A stretch of 64,000 nucleotides of DNA from an uncultured Kineothrix sp. (GTDB lineage: Bacteria; Bacillota; Clostridia; Lachnospirales; Lachnospiraceae). Below are positions 17,161 through 27,357 of this stretch, one piece after another. Under the pieces are notes generated by a model. The model saw only the letters and a program-made list of their open reading frames with translations. It ran no database searches and was not told the origin of the DNA. The position numbers were made by a program, and so were the translations under genes. The stretch lies in NCBI GenBank assembly GCA_910588855.1, contig CAJUSR010000006.1, forward strand, positions 75,681-139,680. Reading direction: 5' to 3'. Position 1 is the first letter of the stretch; each line of letters begins with the position of its first letter.

Positions 17161-18102
17161 TTATTCTTCGTCTTCATCCCTGCGTCTTGCCAAAGAATTT
17201 TGTACACGGGTGTACAATTCCTGTGCCGCGTTATAGCCCATCTTTTTCTGGCGGTGGTTGACCGCAGCCGATTCGCATATAATCGCCAAATTACGACCCG
17301 GACGGATAGGGATGTTGTGGCATACGATTTTATTGCCCAAATATTCCGTATATTCCTCTTCCAAACCTAATCTGTCATATTCTTTATCCTTATCCCAGTC
17401 TTCCAGACGGATAACAAGGTCTATATTCTGGGTATCCTTTACGCTGGATACACCGAACAACGTCTTTACATCCACAATCCCAATACCTCTCAGCTCAATA
17501 AAATGCTTCGTGATATCAGGCGCCGTGCCAATCAGCGTGTCGTCGCTTACTTTTCTGATTTCCACTACGTCATCCGTTACGAGCCGGTGCCCTCTCTTGA
17601 TTAATTCAAGCGCTGCCTCCGACTTACCGATACCACTTTCACCCGTTATCAGCACACCTTCCCCATATACATCAACCAAAACCCCATGAACTGAAATGCA
17701 GGGAGCCAGCTTTACATTCAACCAACGGATAATTTCTGCCGTAAACGCGGATGTAGCTTTCTTTGTCATAAGAAGAGGCACTTTATTCGCTATGGCCATT
17801 TCCAAAAACAGCGGATCCGGCTGCAGTTCGCGGCAAAATACAATGCCCGGAATATCACAGGAAAGCAGCTTGGTATAAATCTCCTTTTTCCTTGCTTCCG
17901 GCAGCCCCAACATATACGTATACTCCACAAAGCCGATAATTTGGATACGGATTGCTTCAAAATGTTCAAAATACCCTGCCATCTGCAAAGCTGGCCTGTT
18001 GATATCCGGCTGGGTGATTTTCACTTTAGAAATATCCAGTTCCGGTGTCAGATTTTCCAATTTCATTTTCGCAATAATGTCTTTTAAACTTACGCTTGCC
18101 AT
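17161..18102 (-). CDS. hprK: HPr kinase/phosphorylase
   Basis: 313 residues, normal length. The P-loop is GESGIGKSEAALELIKRGHRLVTDD (about 155-179) and the signature RGIGIVDVKTLFGVSSV follows (about 205-221). The N-terminal domain (1-130) is the usual HprK_N fold. The enzyme phosphorylates and dephosphorylates Ser46 of HPr and Crh in response to glycolytic metabolites and so drives catabolite repression. Its candidate partner, the HPr-like protein, lies 4 kb downstream on the same strand. AAAAGGAGAAGG precedes the ATG. Confidence 0.95.
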   Translation of the reverse strand: MASVSLKDIIAKMKLENLTPELDISKVKITQPDINRPALQMAGYFEHFEAIRIQIIGFVEYTYMLGLPEARKKEIYTKLLSCDIPGIVFCRELQPDPLFLEMAIANKVPLLMTKKATSAFTAEIIRWLNVKLAPCISVHGVLVDVYGEGVLITGESGIGKSEAALELIKRGHRLVTDDVVEIRKVSDDTLIGTAPDITKHFIELRGIGIVDVKTLFGVSSVKDTQNIDLVIRLEDWDKDKEYDRLGLEEEYTEYLGNKIVCHNIPIRPGRNLAIICESAAVNHRQKKMGYNAAQELYTRVQNSLARRRDEDEE

Positions 18103-18276
18103 AAACCTTCTCCTTTTCCCGTGACTTTTTAGAATTTTTTATTTCGTTTGTCCGTTTTTCCTAAGTATAAATTTTATCATAGAAACAAGACAAAGGCAAC
18201 GCGGTTTTCAGGAAACGGCCGGCATTGTATCGGCAAAATAGCTTTCCATCAACCAGAAGGTATGTAACTAAATATT

Positions 18277-20142
18277 TTATCCTTCCTGACGAAAAAAATT
18301 ATAAATCCCCTCTGCGATGTGTCTTGGTATTTCCGGCACTTTTGCCAATTTATCCACATCTGCCTCTTTTATTTCTTCTATTGATTTGAAGTGCCTCATC
18401 AACGCCTTCCTTCTGGAGGGCCCCACTCCCGGAATATCGTCCAAAACCGATTTCACCTGGCTTTTCCCCCTCAAGGAACGGTGATATTCGATGGCAAACC
18501 GGTGGGCTTCATCCTGCACCCTCGTAATCAGCTTAAACCCCTCCGAATTTCTCTCAATAGGGATTTCCTCATTGTTAAAGTAAAGCCCCCTTGTCCTGTG
18601 GTTGTCATCTTTGACCATACCGCATACCGGAATGTCTATATGCAGTTCATCCAATACTTCCAGCGCAATGTTCACCTGCCCTTTTCCGCCGTCCATCAAA
18701 ATTAAATCCGGAAATTTTGTAAAACTCCCAAATTCCTTTTCCATCTCTTTCAAGTCCAGTTCTTTCTGTTCTTCCATCCCATGCAAAAAGCGCCTCGTAA
18801 GGACTTCCTTCATACATGCATAATCATCCGGCCCCGATACTGTTTTTATTTTAAATTTGCGGTAGTCGCTCCTTTTGGGCTTTCCTTTTTCATAAACTAC
18901 CATAGATCCTACATTGGCAAATCCGCTAATATTGGAAATATCATATGCTTCCATCCGGCTGATACCTTCTATGCCGATTAATGACGCAATTTCTTTTACC
19001 GCGCCAATGGTACGCCCTTCTTCCCTTTTTATCTTCTCTTTATCCTGGCTTAACACCAATGCTGCATTTTTTGCCGCCAATTCCACCAGTTTTTCCTTGG
19101 TGCCTTTCTTCGGTACACGGATATGGACTCTGCTTCCCTTTCTTGCCGAAAGCCATTTTTCCAGCACATCAATATCCTCAATCTCCCTTTGAAGCATTAA
19201 TTCTTTGGGGATAAACGGTGTCCCTGCATAAAACTGCTTTACAAAATCCAATAACACCTGTTCTTTTTTACTTCCCGACACGTGTGTCATATAAAAATGT
19301 TCCCTGCCTATCAGTTTTCCGCCCCTGATAAAAAAAACCTGCACTACCGCATCGTTTTCGTCCAGCGCAAGGGCAATAATATCCTTATCTTCTCCATCGC
19401 TGTCGGTAATCTTTTGTTTTTGCGATATCTGTTTTACGCTATTATATAAATCCCGATATTTGATTGCCTCCTCAAACTCCATATTCTCGGAAGCTTCCTG
19501 CATCTTTCTTTCCAGTTCTTTCAAAATAGGGCTAAAATTCCCGTTTAAAAAGTCAAGGGCCTGCCCCACTTTCTCCCTGTATTCTTCCTGCGGAATATAT
19601 CCTTGGCAGGGCGCCGCACATTGTTTGATATGGTGGTTCAGGCACGGCCTGTCTTTCCCTGCTTCTTTCGGGAGATTCTTGTTGCAAGTCCTCAACATAT
19701 ATAGTTTATTAATCAAATCTATCGTATCTTTCACTGCCGCCGCACTGGTAAAAGGCCCAAAATACCGGGAACGGTCTTTTTTCATTTCCCGTGAAAACAG
19801 CACCCGGGGATATGCTTCCCCCACTGTCACTTTAATATAAGGATACGTCTTATCGTCTTTCAGCAACGTATTATACCGGGGACTGTATTCCTTGATTAAG
19901 TTATTTTCAAGCACCAGCGCTTCCAGCTCGGAATCCGTAATAATATATTCAAACCGGGCAATCTGCGTAACCATTTTGTCAATTTGAGGCCCTCTCCCTA
20001 TAATTTTGCGGAAATAAGACCTGACACGGTTATGCAGATTAATCGCTTTCCCTACATAAATAATAGAATCATTACTGTCATGCATAATATATACGCCCGG
20101 TTTTGCCGGCAATTTTTTTAATTCCTCATCAAAATCAAACAT
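18277..20142 (-). CDS. uvrC: Excinuclease ABC subunit C
   Basis: 621 residues, full length. The N-terminal GIY-YIG nuclease reads [31 protein letters not shown] (about 14-44), with a UVR motif [16 protein letters not shown] near 205-220. The C-terminal RNase H-like domain contains [10 protein letters not shown] and [11 protein letters not shown], and tandem helix-hairpin-helix motifs ([17 protein letters not shown] and [15 protein letters not shown]) end the protein. It makes both incisions in nucleotide excision repair with UvrA and UvrB. It follows ftsH by 36 bases on the same strand. Confidence 0.96.
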   Translation of the reverse strand: MFDFDEELKKLPAKPGVYIMHDSNDSIIYVGKAINLHNRVRSYFRKIIGRGPQIDKMVTQIARFEYIITDSELEALVLENNLIKEYSPRYNTLLKDDKTYPYIKVTVGEAYPRVLFSREMKKDRSRYFGPFTSAAAVKDTIDLINKLYMLRTCNKNLPKEAGKDRPCLNHHIKQCAAPCQGYIPQEEYREKVGQALDFLNGNFSPILKELERKMQEASENMEFEEAIKYRDLYNSVKQISQKQKITDSDGEDKDIIALALDENDAVVQVFFIRGGKLIGREHFYMTHVSGSKKEQVLLDFVKQFYAGTPFIPKELMLQREIEDIDVLEKWLSARKGSRVHIRVPKKGTKEKLVELAAKNAALVLSQDKEKIKREEGRTIGAVKEIASLIGIEGISRMEAYDISNISGFANVGSMVVYEKGKPKRSDYRKFKIKTVSGPDDYACMKEVLTRRFLHGMEEQKELDLKEMEKEFGSFTKFPDLILMDGGKGQVNIALEVLDELHIDIPVCGMVKDDNHRTRGLYFNNEEIPIERNSEGFKLITRVQDEAHRFAIEYHRSLRGKSQVKSVLDDIPGVGPSRRKALMRHFKSIEEIKEADVDKLAKVPEIPRHIAEGIYNFFRQEG

Positions 20143-20178
20143 AGCCTATTAAAACCTTTCCCAATCGCAATCCAGCCC

Positions 20179-22374
20179 TTATGGCTCAAAGTTCCCGGAT
20201 GTATTGGAGAAACGACCCACCGGTCCACCGCCCTGCCCTGCGGTGCGGTTCATTTCGTCCTCTTCTTTCCAGGGATTGCTGTTTTCCCCTCCGGGCATAT
20301 CCCCGGCGCCGGAAGCTTCCTCTTTCTTTTCTTCTTCTGCCTTAGCTTCCGCTTTTTCCGGCTTCTTTTCCTCTTCCTTCTTTTCTATCCCTTTCTTTTC
20401 TTCCAGGCCCTTCTCTTCGTCCTCTTCCGGTTCCGGGATTCCCTTTTCCTTTCGATATATCTTCATAAATTCCTTACCGGTTATAGTTTCTTTCTCTATC
20501 AGGTGGGCTGCCAGCTTATCCATCAATTCCCTGTTTTCGGACAAAAGTTTCTTCGCTTCCTCATAACAGCCTTTCAGGATATTCATGACTTCCGTATCCA
20601 CATCCGCTGCGGTCACATCGCTGCAGTCCAGCCTTGCACCGCCGCCCAAATATTGATTCTCTATTGTAGCTAATCCCATCAGCCCGAACCTTTCGCTCAT
20701 GCCGAACCGGGTTACCATGTTTTTGGCAATATTCGTCGCTTTTTCTATATCGTTGGCAGCTCCGGTCGTTACTGTATCAAAGACAATCTCTTCCGCAGCA
20801 CGGCCTCCCAGATAACCTACCAGCATATCATGCAGTTCTGCCTTCGTATTCAAGTATTTTTCTTCCTCCGGCACTTGCATTACATATCCCAAAGCCCCCA
20901 TTGTCCTTGGAACAATGGTAATCTTCTGCACCGGCTCCGAATTTTTCTGAAGGGCGCTCAACAAAGCGTGGCCTACTTCATGATAAGACACAATCTTACG
21001 CTCCTCTTTACTCATGATGCGGTCTTTCTTTTCTTTGCCCACCAATACTTGTTCCACCGCTTCAAATAAGTCCTGCTGGCAGACATAATTCCTTCCCTTC
21101 TGCACCGCATTGATTGCCGCTTCATTAATCATATTTGCCAAATCCGAGCCCACGGCTCCGCTGGTTGCCAATGCAATCGCATCCAAATCCACGCTGTCAT
21201 CCATAAGCACGTCTTTGGCATGCACTTTAAGGATTTCCACACGCCCTTTCAAATCCGGTTTATCTACGATAATCCTCCTGTCAAAACGTCCCGGGCGCAG
21301 AAGGGCCTTATCCAAAATCTCCGGCCGGTTGGTTGCCCCCAGAATCAAAACTCCCTTCGATGTGTCAAAACCATCCATCTCGGACAAAAGCTGATTCAGC
21401 GTCTGTTCTCTTTCTTCATTCCCGCCGCCAAATTTGGAATCCCTGCTCCGCCCTATTGCATCGATTTCATCAATAAATACGATACAAGGGGCATTTTTTG
21501 TCGCTTCTTTGAACAAATCCCTTACGCGGGACGCACCGACGCCCACATACATTTCTATGAAATCCGAGCCTGTTAAAGAAAAAAACGGCACATGGGCTTC
21601 CCCGGCCACCGCCTTTGCCAAAAGGGTTTTTCCGGTTCCCGGAGGGCCTACCAGCAAAGCGCCCTTGGGCAGTTTCGCGCCGATTTTGGCGTATCTTCCC
21701 GGATTATGAAGGAAATCAACTACTTCCTGCAAAGATTCCTTCGCTTCATCTTCCCCGGCCACATCTTTAAAGCTAACGCCGGTTTCCTTCTCCACATAGA
21801 CTTTGGCATTGCTTTTCCCAATGCCCATCATTCCCCCGCCGCCTTTTGCCATCCGTCTGAACAGAAGGCTCAAAATCAGCCACAAAAACAGCATCGGCAC
21901 AACATAGGTCAGTATGATGGATACAATCATCCCGGAGCCATCCGGCACAACCCCTTTTACGTCTACATTGTTTTCCAAAAGACGCTGGGTTAAGCTTTCA
22001 TCCGCAATCCTTCCGGTATAATAAGTCACCGAAGGCGCCCCGTATATGCTGACAGTACCTTCCACCTTTTTTTCCGGCTTGATGGTAATACGGTCGGACT
22101 CAATCTGTACGCTTTCCACTTCACCGTTTTCCACCATCCGTATAAATTCATTATAAGTAATCTCTTTCTCGCTATTGCCTGTCAGCGTTTTCATAAAATA
22201 GCTCATACAAAAAAGCGTGATAAGCGAAGCTATCAAAAGGAGAAAAATACTTTGCTTCTTCGGGTCTTCCCCATTGCCTCCCGGACCTTTACCTCCATTG
22301 TTATTCTGATTACCTCCACGATTGCCACTATTGTAGCCCCCGCCATCGTATTGGTTTAAATTATTTTCATCCAT
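20179..22374 (-). CDS. ftsH: ATP-dependent zinc metalloprotease FtsH
   Basis: About 731 residues. After a Gly/Asn-rich start come a transmembrane helix (about 45-62), an extracytoplasmic domain and a second helix near 155-175. The AAA module has GPPGTGKTLLAKAVAGEA (Walker A), IVFIDEIDAIG (Walker B) and RPGRFDRRI; the zinc site is HEVGHALL. It degrades membrane and soluble proteins at the membrane. The last 110 residues are a low-complexity Lys/Glu-rich tail, longer than usual. I use the ATG at 22374 (AGGAGCAATT just before) rather than one 12 codons earlier. The unit has a clear promoter. Confidence 0.95.
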   Translation of the reverse strand: MDENNLNQYDGGGYNSGNRGGNQNNNGGKGPGGNGEDPKKQSIFLLLIASLITLFCMSYFMKTLTGNSEKEITYNEFIRMVENGEVESVQIESDRITIKPEKKVEGTVSIYGAPSVTYYTGRIADESLTQRLLENNVDVKGVVPDGSGMIVSIILTYVVPMLFLWLILSLLFRRMAKGGGGMMGIGKSNAKVYVEKETGVSFKDVAGEDEAKESLQEVVDFLHNPGRYAKIGAKLPKGALLVGPPGTGKTLLAKAVAGEAHVPFFSLTGSDFIEMYVGVGASRVRDLFKEATKNAPCIVFIDEIDAIGRSRDSKFGGGNEEREQTLNQLLSEMDGFDTSKGVLILGATNRPEILDKALLRPGRFDRRIIVDKPDLKGRVEILKVHAKDVLMDDSVDLDAIALATSGAVGSDLANMINEAAINAVQKGRNYVCQQDLFEAVEQVLVGKEKKDRIMSKEERKIVSYHEVGHALLSALQKNSEPVQKITIVPRTMGALGYVMQVPEEEKYLNTKAELHDMLVGYLGGRAAEEIVFDTVTTGAANDIEKATNIAKNMVTRFGMSERFGLMGLATIENQYLGGGARLDCSDVTAADVDTEVMNILKGCYEEAKKLLSENRELMDKLAAHLIEKETITGKEFMKIYRKEKGIPEPEEDEEKGLEEKKGIEKKEEEKKPEKAEAKAEEEKKEEASGAGDMPGGENSNPWKEEDEMNRTAGQGGGPVGRFSNTSGNFEP

Positions 22375-22467
22375 AATTGCTCCTATTTGCAGGCGCCGCT
22401 TGCCCTGCATCCCTTGTTATAAGTTCGTTTACCGCCATCTTTCAGGCCTCTGTCTACTGCTTCTATT

Positions 22468-22496
22468 ATTATAGAGACTGGTTTTCGATAAATCAA
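22468..22496 (-). promoter_or_regulatory. ftsH promoter
   Basis: On the minus strand TTGATT (22491-22496) and TATAAT (22468-22473) are separated by 17 bases, about 95 bases before the ftsH start. Confidence 0.7.
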
Positions 22497-22584
22497 TAAG
22501 AGAATTATGAAAATATTTTACCATGTATAAAAGATTTCTAAAATTTTTTCTATAAAATGCTAGATTTTTGGCTATTATCCATTG

Positions 22585-22590
22585 TATAAT
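22585..22590 (+). promoter_or_regulatory. -10 element of the pyrG promoter
   Basis: TATAAT lies about 47 bases before the pyrG start codon. The -35 is weak. No terminator hairpin of the Bacillus pyrG attenuator type is seen between here and the gene. Confidence 0.5.
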
Positions 22591-22636
22591 ACTAAGGTTA
22601 TTGTGTTATTCGGTTTCTATATGAGGAGGAGAAAAA

Positions 22637-24256
22637 ATGCCCGTAAAATACGTATTCGTGACTGGCGGCGTTGTTTCCGGCTTAGGAAAAGGAATCACTG
22701 CCGCGTCTCTGGGGAGGCTTCTGAAAGCCCGTGGATACAAAGTGACAATGCAGAAATTTGACCCATACATCAACATGGATCCCGGAACCATGAACCCTAT
22801 ACAACACGGCGAAGTATTTGTAACCGATGACGGCACGGAAACGGATTTGGATTTAGGGCATTATGAACGTTTTATCGATGAAAATCTTGAAAAAAACGCC
22901 AACGTCACCACCGGGAAAATATACTGGACCGTCCTGCAGAAGGAACGCAGGGGCGACTATGGCGGCGGCACCGTCCAGGTAATCCCTCATATTACCAACG
23001 AAATTAAAAGCCGGTTCTACCGGAATTTTACAGACCCAGACATGCGGATTGCTATTATTGAAGTGGGAGGCACCGTAGGCGATATCGAAAGCCAGCCCTT
23101 TTTAGAATCCATCCGCCAGTTCCAGCATGAAGTAGGGAAAGAAAACGCTATCCTGATTCATGTCACCTTGATACCTTATTTGCGGGCTTCTCAGGAAATG
23201 AAAACCAAGCCTACCCAGGCCAGTGTCAAAGAACTACAGGGAATGGGCATCCGGCCCGATATTATCGTATGCCGGAGCGAATATCCTTTAGACCAGGGCA
23301 TTAAAGACAAAATTGCCCTGTTCTGCAATGTACCGGAGCATCATGTCTTACAAAATCTGGATGTGGAATACCTTTATGAAGCTCCACTGGCTATGGAAAA
23401 AGAGAATTTGGCACAAGTTGCCTGCGAATGCCTGAATCTTCCCTGCCCGGAACCTGATTTGGCCGACTGGTCCGCTATGGTAGACGCTTTGCGTTCCCCG
23501 TCGGGCCAAGTGACAATTGCTCTGGTAGGTAAATATATACAGCTTCACGACGCATATATCAGCGTTGCGGAAGCTTTAAAGCACGGCGGAATCTCAAACC
23601 GTGTCACCGTCAACATCCGATGGGTGGACTCCGAAACCGTTACATCGGATAATGCGGACCAGCTTCTCCATGATGCGGACGGCATCCTTATCCCCGGCGG
23701 TTTTGGCGGTCGGGGCATCGAAGGGAAAATCCATGCCATCACTTATGCAAGGGAACACGAAGTTCCTTTCTTAGGCATTTGCCTTGGTATGCAGCTATCC
23801 ATTGTGGAATATGCGAGAAATGTAATCGGCTATCACGATGCCCACAGCGTAGAATTAAACCCCCATACTACCCATCCGGTTATTGCCCTTATGCCTGACC
23901 AAAATGGAGTAGAGGATATCGGGGGAACTTTGCGGCTCGGCTCCTACCCCTGCATATTGGACAAGGAGTCCAAAGCCTACCGTCTATATGGAGAAGAAAC
24001 CATTTATGAACGGCATAGGCACCGTTATGAAGTCAATAACGACTACCGGGCAGCCCTTGTTGAAAACGGCATGAAATTATCCGGCCTTTCCCCTGACGGG
24101 CGTATTGTAGAAATGTGCGAAATCCCGGATCATCCCTTTTTCATCGCCACACAGGCCCACCCGGAGCTGAAGTCAAGGCCAAACCGCCCTCACCCTTTAT
24201 TTAAAGGCTTTATTACCGCTGCTAAAAATAAAAATACAAGGATGGAAACGACATGA
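22637..24256 (+). CDS. pyrG: CTP synthase
   Basis: 539 residues, full length. The synthetase half begins [26 protein letters not shown] with the P-loop, followed by [15 protein letters not shown]. The glutaminase half has [12 protein letters not shown], the catalytic Cys in [18 protein letters not shown], and the closing His/Glu in [18 protein letters not shown]. It makes CTP from UTP and glutamine. AGGAGGAG precedes the ATG. The last four bases ATGA are shared with the start of the next gene, so the two are translationally coupled. Confidence 0.96.
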   Translation: MPVKYVFVTGGVVSGLGKGITAASLGRLLKARGYKVTMQKFDPYINMDPGTMNPIQHGEVFVTDDGTETDLDLGHYERFIDENLEKNANVTTGKIYWTVLQKERRGDYGGGTVQVIPHITNEIKSRFYRNFTDPDMRIAIIEVGGTVGDIESQPFLESIRQFQHEVGKENAILIHVTLIPYLRASQEMKTKPTQASVKELQGMGIRPDIIVCRSEYPLDQGIKDKIALFCNVPEHHVLQNLDVEYLYEAPLAMEKENLAQVACECLNLPCPEPDLADWSAMVDALRSPSGQVTIALVGKYIQLHDAYISVAEALKHGGISNRVTVNIRWVDSETVTSDNADQLLHDADGILIPGGFGGRGIEGKIHAITYAREHEVPFLGICLGMQLSIVEYARNVIGYHDAHSVELNPHTTHPVIALMPDQNGVEDIGGTLRLGSYPCILDKESKAYRLYGEETIYERHRHRYEVNNDYRAALVENGMKLSGLSPDGRIVEMCEIPDHPFFIATQAHPELKSRPNRPHPLFKGFITAAKNKNTRMETT

Positions 24257-25734
24257 ACTTAGGATTCGATAACGATACTTATTTGAAACTACAGTCTGAA
24301 CATATACGTAAAAGGATTACCCAATTCGGAAACAAATTGTATCTGGAATTTGGCGGCAAACTCTTTGATGATTACCATGCCTCCCGGGTGCTTCCCGGTT
24401 TCCAGCCGGACAGCAAACTGAAAATGCTTCTTCAGTTAAAAGACCAGGCGGAAATCATCATCGCTATCAGCGCCGATGCAATTGAAAAAAATAAAATCCG
24501 GGGGGATTTGGGCATTACCTACGATATGGATGTACTCCGTCTTATCGACGCCTTCCGTTCCAAGGATTTGTATGTTGGCAGCGTTGTCATTACCCAATAT
24601 GCCGGCCAGCCGGCGGCAGACCATTTCCGCAAACGTCTGTCGCTCCTTAACATCAAATCTTATCTCCATTACATAATTGAAGGCTATCCCAGTAATATTT
24701 CCCATATTGTCAGCGATGAAGGATATGGGAAAAATGATTATATCGAAACCACAAGGCCTTTGGCAGTTATCACGGCCCCCGGCCCGGGAAGCGGCAAAAT
24801 GGCGACCTGCCTCTCCCAGCTTTACCACGAACACAAACGGGGCATTAAAGCAGGCTATGCCAAATTTGAAACTTTCCCGGTTTGGAACCTGCCCCTGCGG
24901 CATCCGGTTAATATCGCTTATGAAGCCGCTACCGCAGATTTAAACGACATGAATATGATTGACCCCTTCCATCTGGAAGCTTATGGGGAAACCACGGTAA
25001 ACTATAACAGGGATGTAGAAGTATTCCCTGTCTTAAGTGCCATCTTTGAACAGATTTTAGGCGCCAGCCCCTACAAATCCCCAACGGATATGGGTGTCAA
25101 TATGGCGGGGAAATGCATTATTGACGATGCCATCTGTCAGGAAGCCTGCAAGCAGGAAATTATCCGCCGGTATTATCAGGCGTTGTACAATCAGAAAAAA
25201 GATATTATGGGCGCCAAGGAAACCGTATATAAGCTGGAACTTTTGATGAAACAGGCATCCATTACAAGCGAAGACCGCAAGGTAATCCCTGCTGCCATGA
25301 TGCGTCAGGAAAATACCGGGCATCCTGCAGCGGCTATCCAACTGCCCGATGGACGGATTATTACGGGAAAAACTTCCGACCTTCTCGGGGCTTCCGCAGC
25401 CGTACTGCTCAACGCGTTAAAAACATTGGGAGGCATTGACCACGCGCTTCACTTGGTATCCAGAGCAGCCATTGAGCCTATCCAGACGTTGAAAACCGAT
25501 TATCTGGGAAGCCGCAATCCAAGGCTGCATACGGACGAAATTTTAATCGCCCTTTCCATCAGCGCTGCCAGCGACGATGCCGCCAAACTGGCACTGGCCC
25601 AGCTACCAAAGCTAAAAGGTTGTGAAGTCCATTCCACAGTCATCCTTTCTTCCGTGGATGAAAAAACGTTCCGGCGGCTCGGTATGCACTTAACCTGTGA
25701 GCCCGCTTACGAAACAAATACAATGTTCCATTAA
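24253..25734 (+). CDS. DUF1846 domain-containing protein
   Basis: 493 residues, full family length. The N-terminus reads [19 protein letters not shown], typical of DUF1846. Residues near 175-185 have [18 protein letters not shown], a P-loop-like segment, and the family lacks an agreed function. There is no signal or membrane segment. The start overlaps the pyrG stop by four bases, which suggests stoichiometric expression with CTP synthase and perhaps a nucleotide-linked role; that is inference from position only. A strong hairpin follows. Confidence 0.88.
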   Translation: MNLGFDNDTYLKLQSEHIRKRITQFGNKLYLEFGGKLFDDYHASRVLPGFQPDSKLKMLLQLKDQAEIIIAISADAIEKNKIRGDLGITYDMDVLRLIDAFRSKDLYVGSVVITQYAGQPAADHFRKRLSLLNIKSYLHYIIEGYPSNISHIVSDEGYGKNDYIETTRPLAVITAPGPGSGKMATCLSQLYHEHKRGIKAGYAKFETFPVWNLPLRHPVNIAYEAATADLNDMNMIDPFHLEAYGETTVNYNRDVEVFPVLSAIFEQILGASPYKSPTDMGVNMAGKCIIDDAICQEACKQEIIRRYYQALYNQKKDIMGAKETVYKLELLMKQASITSEDRKVIPAAMMRQENTGHPAAAIQLPDGRIITGKTSDLLGASAAVLLNALKTLGGIDHALHLVSRAAIEPIQTLKTDYLGSRNPRLHTDEILIALSISAASDDAAKLALAQLPKLKGCEVHSTVILSSVDEKTFRRLGMHLTCEPAYETNTMFH

Positions 25735-25741
25735 ATTTTTC

Positions 25742-25776
25742 GGGGCCAGAACCGTATCCCATACAGTCCTGGCCCC
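25742..25776. terminator. GC-rich hairpin after the pyrG operon
   Basis: GGGGCCAG (25742-25749) pairs with CTGGCCCC (25769-25776), and an inner GTAT/ATAC extends it. A T run is lacking directly after, so termination efficiency is uncertain. Confidence 0.6.
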
Positions 25777-25848
25777 AAAATATATTTTCCCGCAAGTACA
25801 AATTTGCTGTTTCCTTTTCTTTTTTCCTCTTTCCCCTTTTCTCTTTTT

Positions 25849-26748
25849 CTACAGTTTCTTTAAAAAATGCCCGTCCACATTCACGCCTTCGTTTACAACA
25901 ATAAAAGCCTTCGGGTCATATTTCCTAATAATATGTTTCAGCCTGCCCACCTCATATTTGGATACTACCATATACAGCACTTCCGTATTCTCATCCGTAT
26001 AAGCTCCAAGCGCTTTCCATTTTGTAATCCCTCGTTCCATTTTGTGGAAAATTTCCTGTTCCATTTCCGAACAGGCATTTTTAGTTATGATATTTACTTC
26101 CACATTAATATTCTGGGAATGGACCTTGTCCACGGCAAATGCGCTGACTGAAGCGTAAATCAAAGAGTATATCACTGTTTGTACATCAAATAAGAAAAGG
26201 CATATCGAATATAAAGCAATATTTACAATTAAATTTACTTTGCCTACGCTGAAATCCTTCTTCCAACGTATCAGCAAAATACCCAGCACATCCGTACCTC
26301 CGTCAGAACTGCCCATTTTTAAAGACAAGCCGATACCTGCGCCGCACAAAATACCCCCAATCAGGCAAGAAGCCAATATGTCTTCCATAATCGGCACTTT
26401 GGGCACAGTGAAAATAAACAGGAAAAATGACATTGCCGTCACACATGCCACCGTTTTTGTAAAAAATATTTTCCCCAGCTTTTTCATGGCTAAAATAAAC
26501 AGCGGAATGTTAAAAATATAATAAATCAAGCCCGCAATATCAAAATTTTCCAAAGGAAGCCCTGCATAATTTACCAGCAAAGTACGGATAACCTGGCAAA
26601 AACCCATCATTCCGCCGGTATACAGTCCTTGCGGAACTACAAACAAGTTCATGCCAAAAGCATACAACGCAGTTCCACCGATAGCCCCAAGCAGCCTCCT
26701 CGTCTCATAAATCACCATCCTCCGTTCCAGCTTCGGAATTTTACTCAT
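25849..26748 (-). CDS. YitT family membrane protein
   Basis: About 299 residues: five or six membrane helices in the first 190 residues (opening GGTALYAFGMNLFVVPQGLYTGGMMGF, the YitT/DUF161 pattern, with GSSDGGTDVLG near 150). A soluble C-terminal DUF2179 domain follows (EVNIITKNACSEMEQEI, then KAFIVVNEGVNVDG). Family members are widespread in Firmicutes; the transported or sensed substrate is not known. I use the ATG at 26748, behind GGGAGGACAAATCG, not the longer frame from 26787. A GC-rich folded element lies upstream. Confidence 0.88.
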   Translation of the reverse strand: MSKIPKLERRMVIYETRRLLGAIGGTALYAFGMNLFVVPQGLYTGGMMGFCQVIRTLLVNYAGLPLENFDIAGLIYYIFNIPLFILAMKKLGKIFFTKTVACVTAMSFFLFIFTVPKVPIMEDILASCLIGGILCGAGIGLSLKMGSSDGGTDVLGILLIRWKKDFSVGKVNLIVNIALYSICLFLFDVQTVIYSLIYASVSAFAVDKVHSQNINVEVNIITKNACSEMEQEIFHKMERGITKWKALGAYTDENTEVLYMVVSKYEVGRLKHIIRKYDPKAFIVVNEGVNVDGHFLKKL

Positions 26749-26859
26749 CGATTTGTCCTCCCTAACATTTCCGGCTAAAATCATCAACGTATATATTTTG
26801 TCCGATTGAACAAACTATACCATGCGGCAAATCATCCGATTAGCTGCCGCATAATCAAA

Positions 26860-26975
26860 GCCCCCGCTGCAAGCAACAGGGTATCAAACTTGCAGCGCTG
26901 CAGAGCAGCGGGGTATTTGACCCTCGCGGCAGTCGCCAAATGTCTGCAAGCAGCCACTTGGCTCGTTGCTCGCGA
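26860..26975. repeat. GC-rich folded intergenic element, repeat-like
   Basis: CCCCGCTGC (26862-26870) pairs with GCAGCGGGG (26905-26913). An alternative stem CGCTGCAAG (26865-26873) with CTTGCAGCG (26889-26897) competes with it. GGGTATTTGACCC (26911-26923) is a further near-palindrome, and CTCGCGGC and GCTCGCGAG occur after it. The composition is unlike the AT-rich bases on either side. On the minus strand it resembles a class of GC-rich intergenic repeats I associate with Lachnospiraceae genomes; that association is from memory. No coding evidence. Confidence 0.45.
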
Positions 26976-27020
26976 GAATAAAACCATAACAATTATATCA
27001 GAAATAGGAGGTAATGCAAT

Positions 27021-27335
27021 ATGAAAGATAAAATACAAAATACAGAGAAAGATATGCTGACCGAAGCTTTGGCCAGGAATACCTTAGATAATATCCCCAC
27101 CCCCAACAGCGATGCCAAAGAAATCGTTGGCCTTGTGAAAAGCAGTGGAAGAGTCACCGGCTATCAGCTTTCCGACGGTTCCACGGTTTCCAAACAAGAA
27201 GGGGTAGAACTTGCAAGGCAAGGAGATATCAAAGGGGTAGGCATCGCCCACCGGAAAGATACGGAATACCTAAAATCCCTGCCCGATGGCTCGGAAAACA
27301 ATAACTTGAACAATCTGCCTTCCATATCCGGCTAA
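27021..27335 (+). CDS. DUF3892 domain-containing small protein
   Basis: 104 residues. The DUF3892 core runs from about 36 to 92 (KEIVGLVKSSGRVTGYQLSDGSTVSKQEGVELARQGDIKGVGIAHRKDTEYLKSLPDG). The function is unknown; these small soluble proteins occur as single genes in clostridia and bacilli. TAGGAGGTAATGCAAT precedes the ATG. The upstream repeat-like element may hold its promoter. Confidence 0.78.
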   Translation: MKDKIQNTEKDMLTEALARNTLDNIPTPNSDAKEIVGLVKSSGRVTGYQLSDGSTVSKQEGVELARQGDIKGVGIAHRKDTEYLKSLPDGSENNNLNNLPSISG

Positions 27336-27357
27336 GGCACCTGCCATTCCCCTATTT

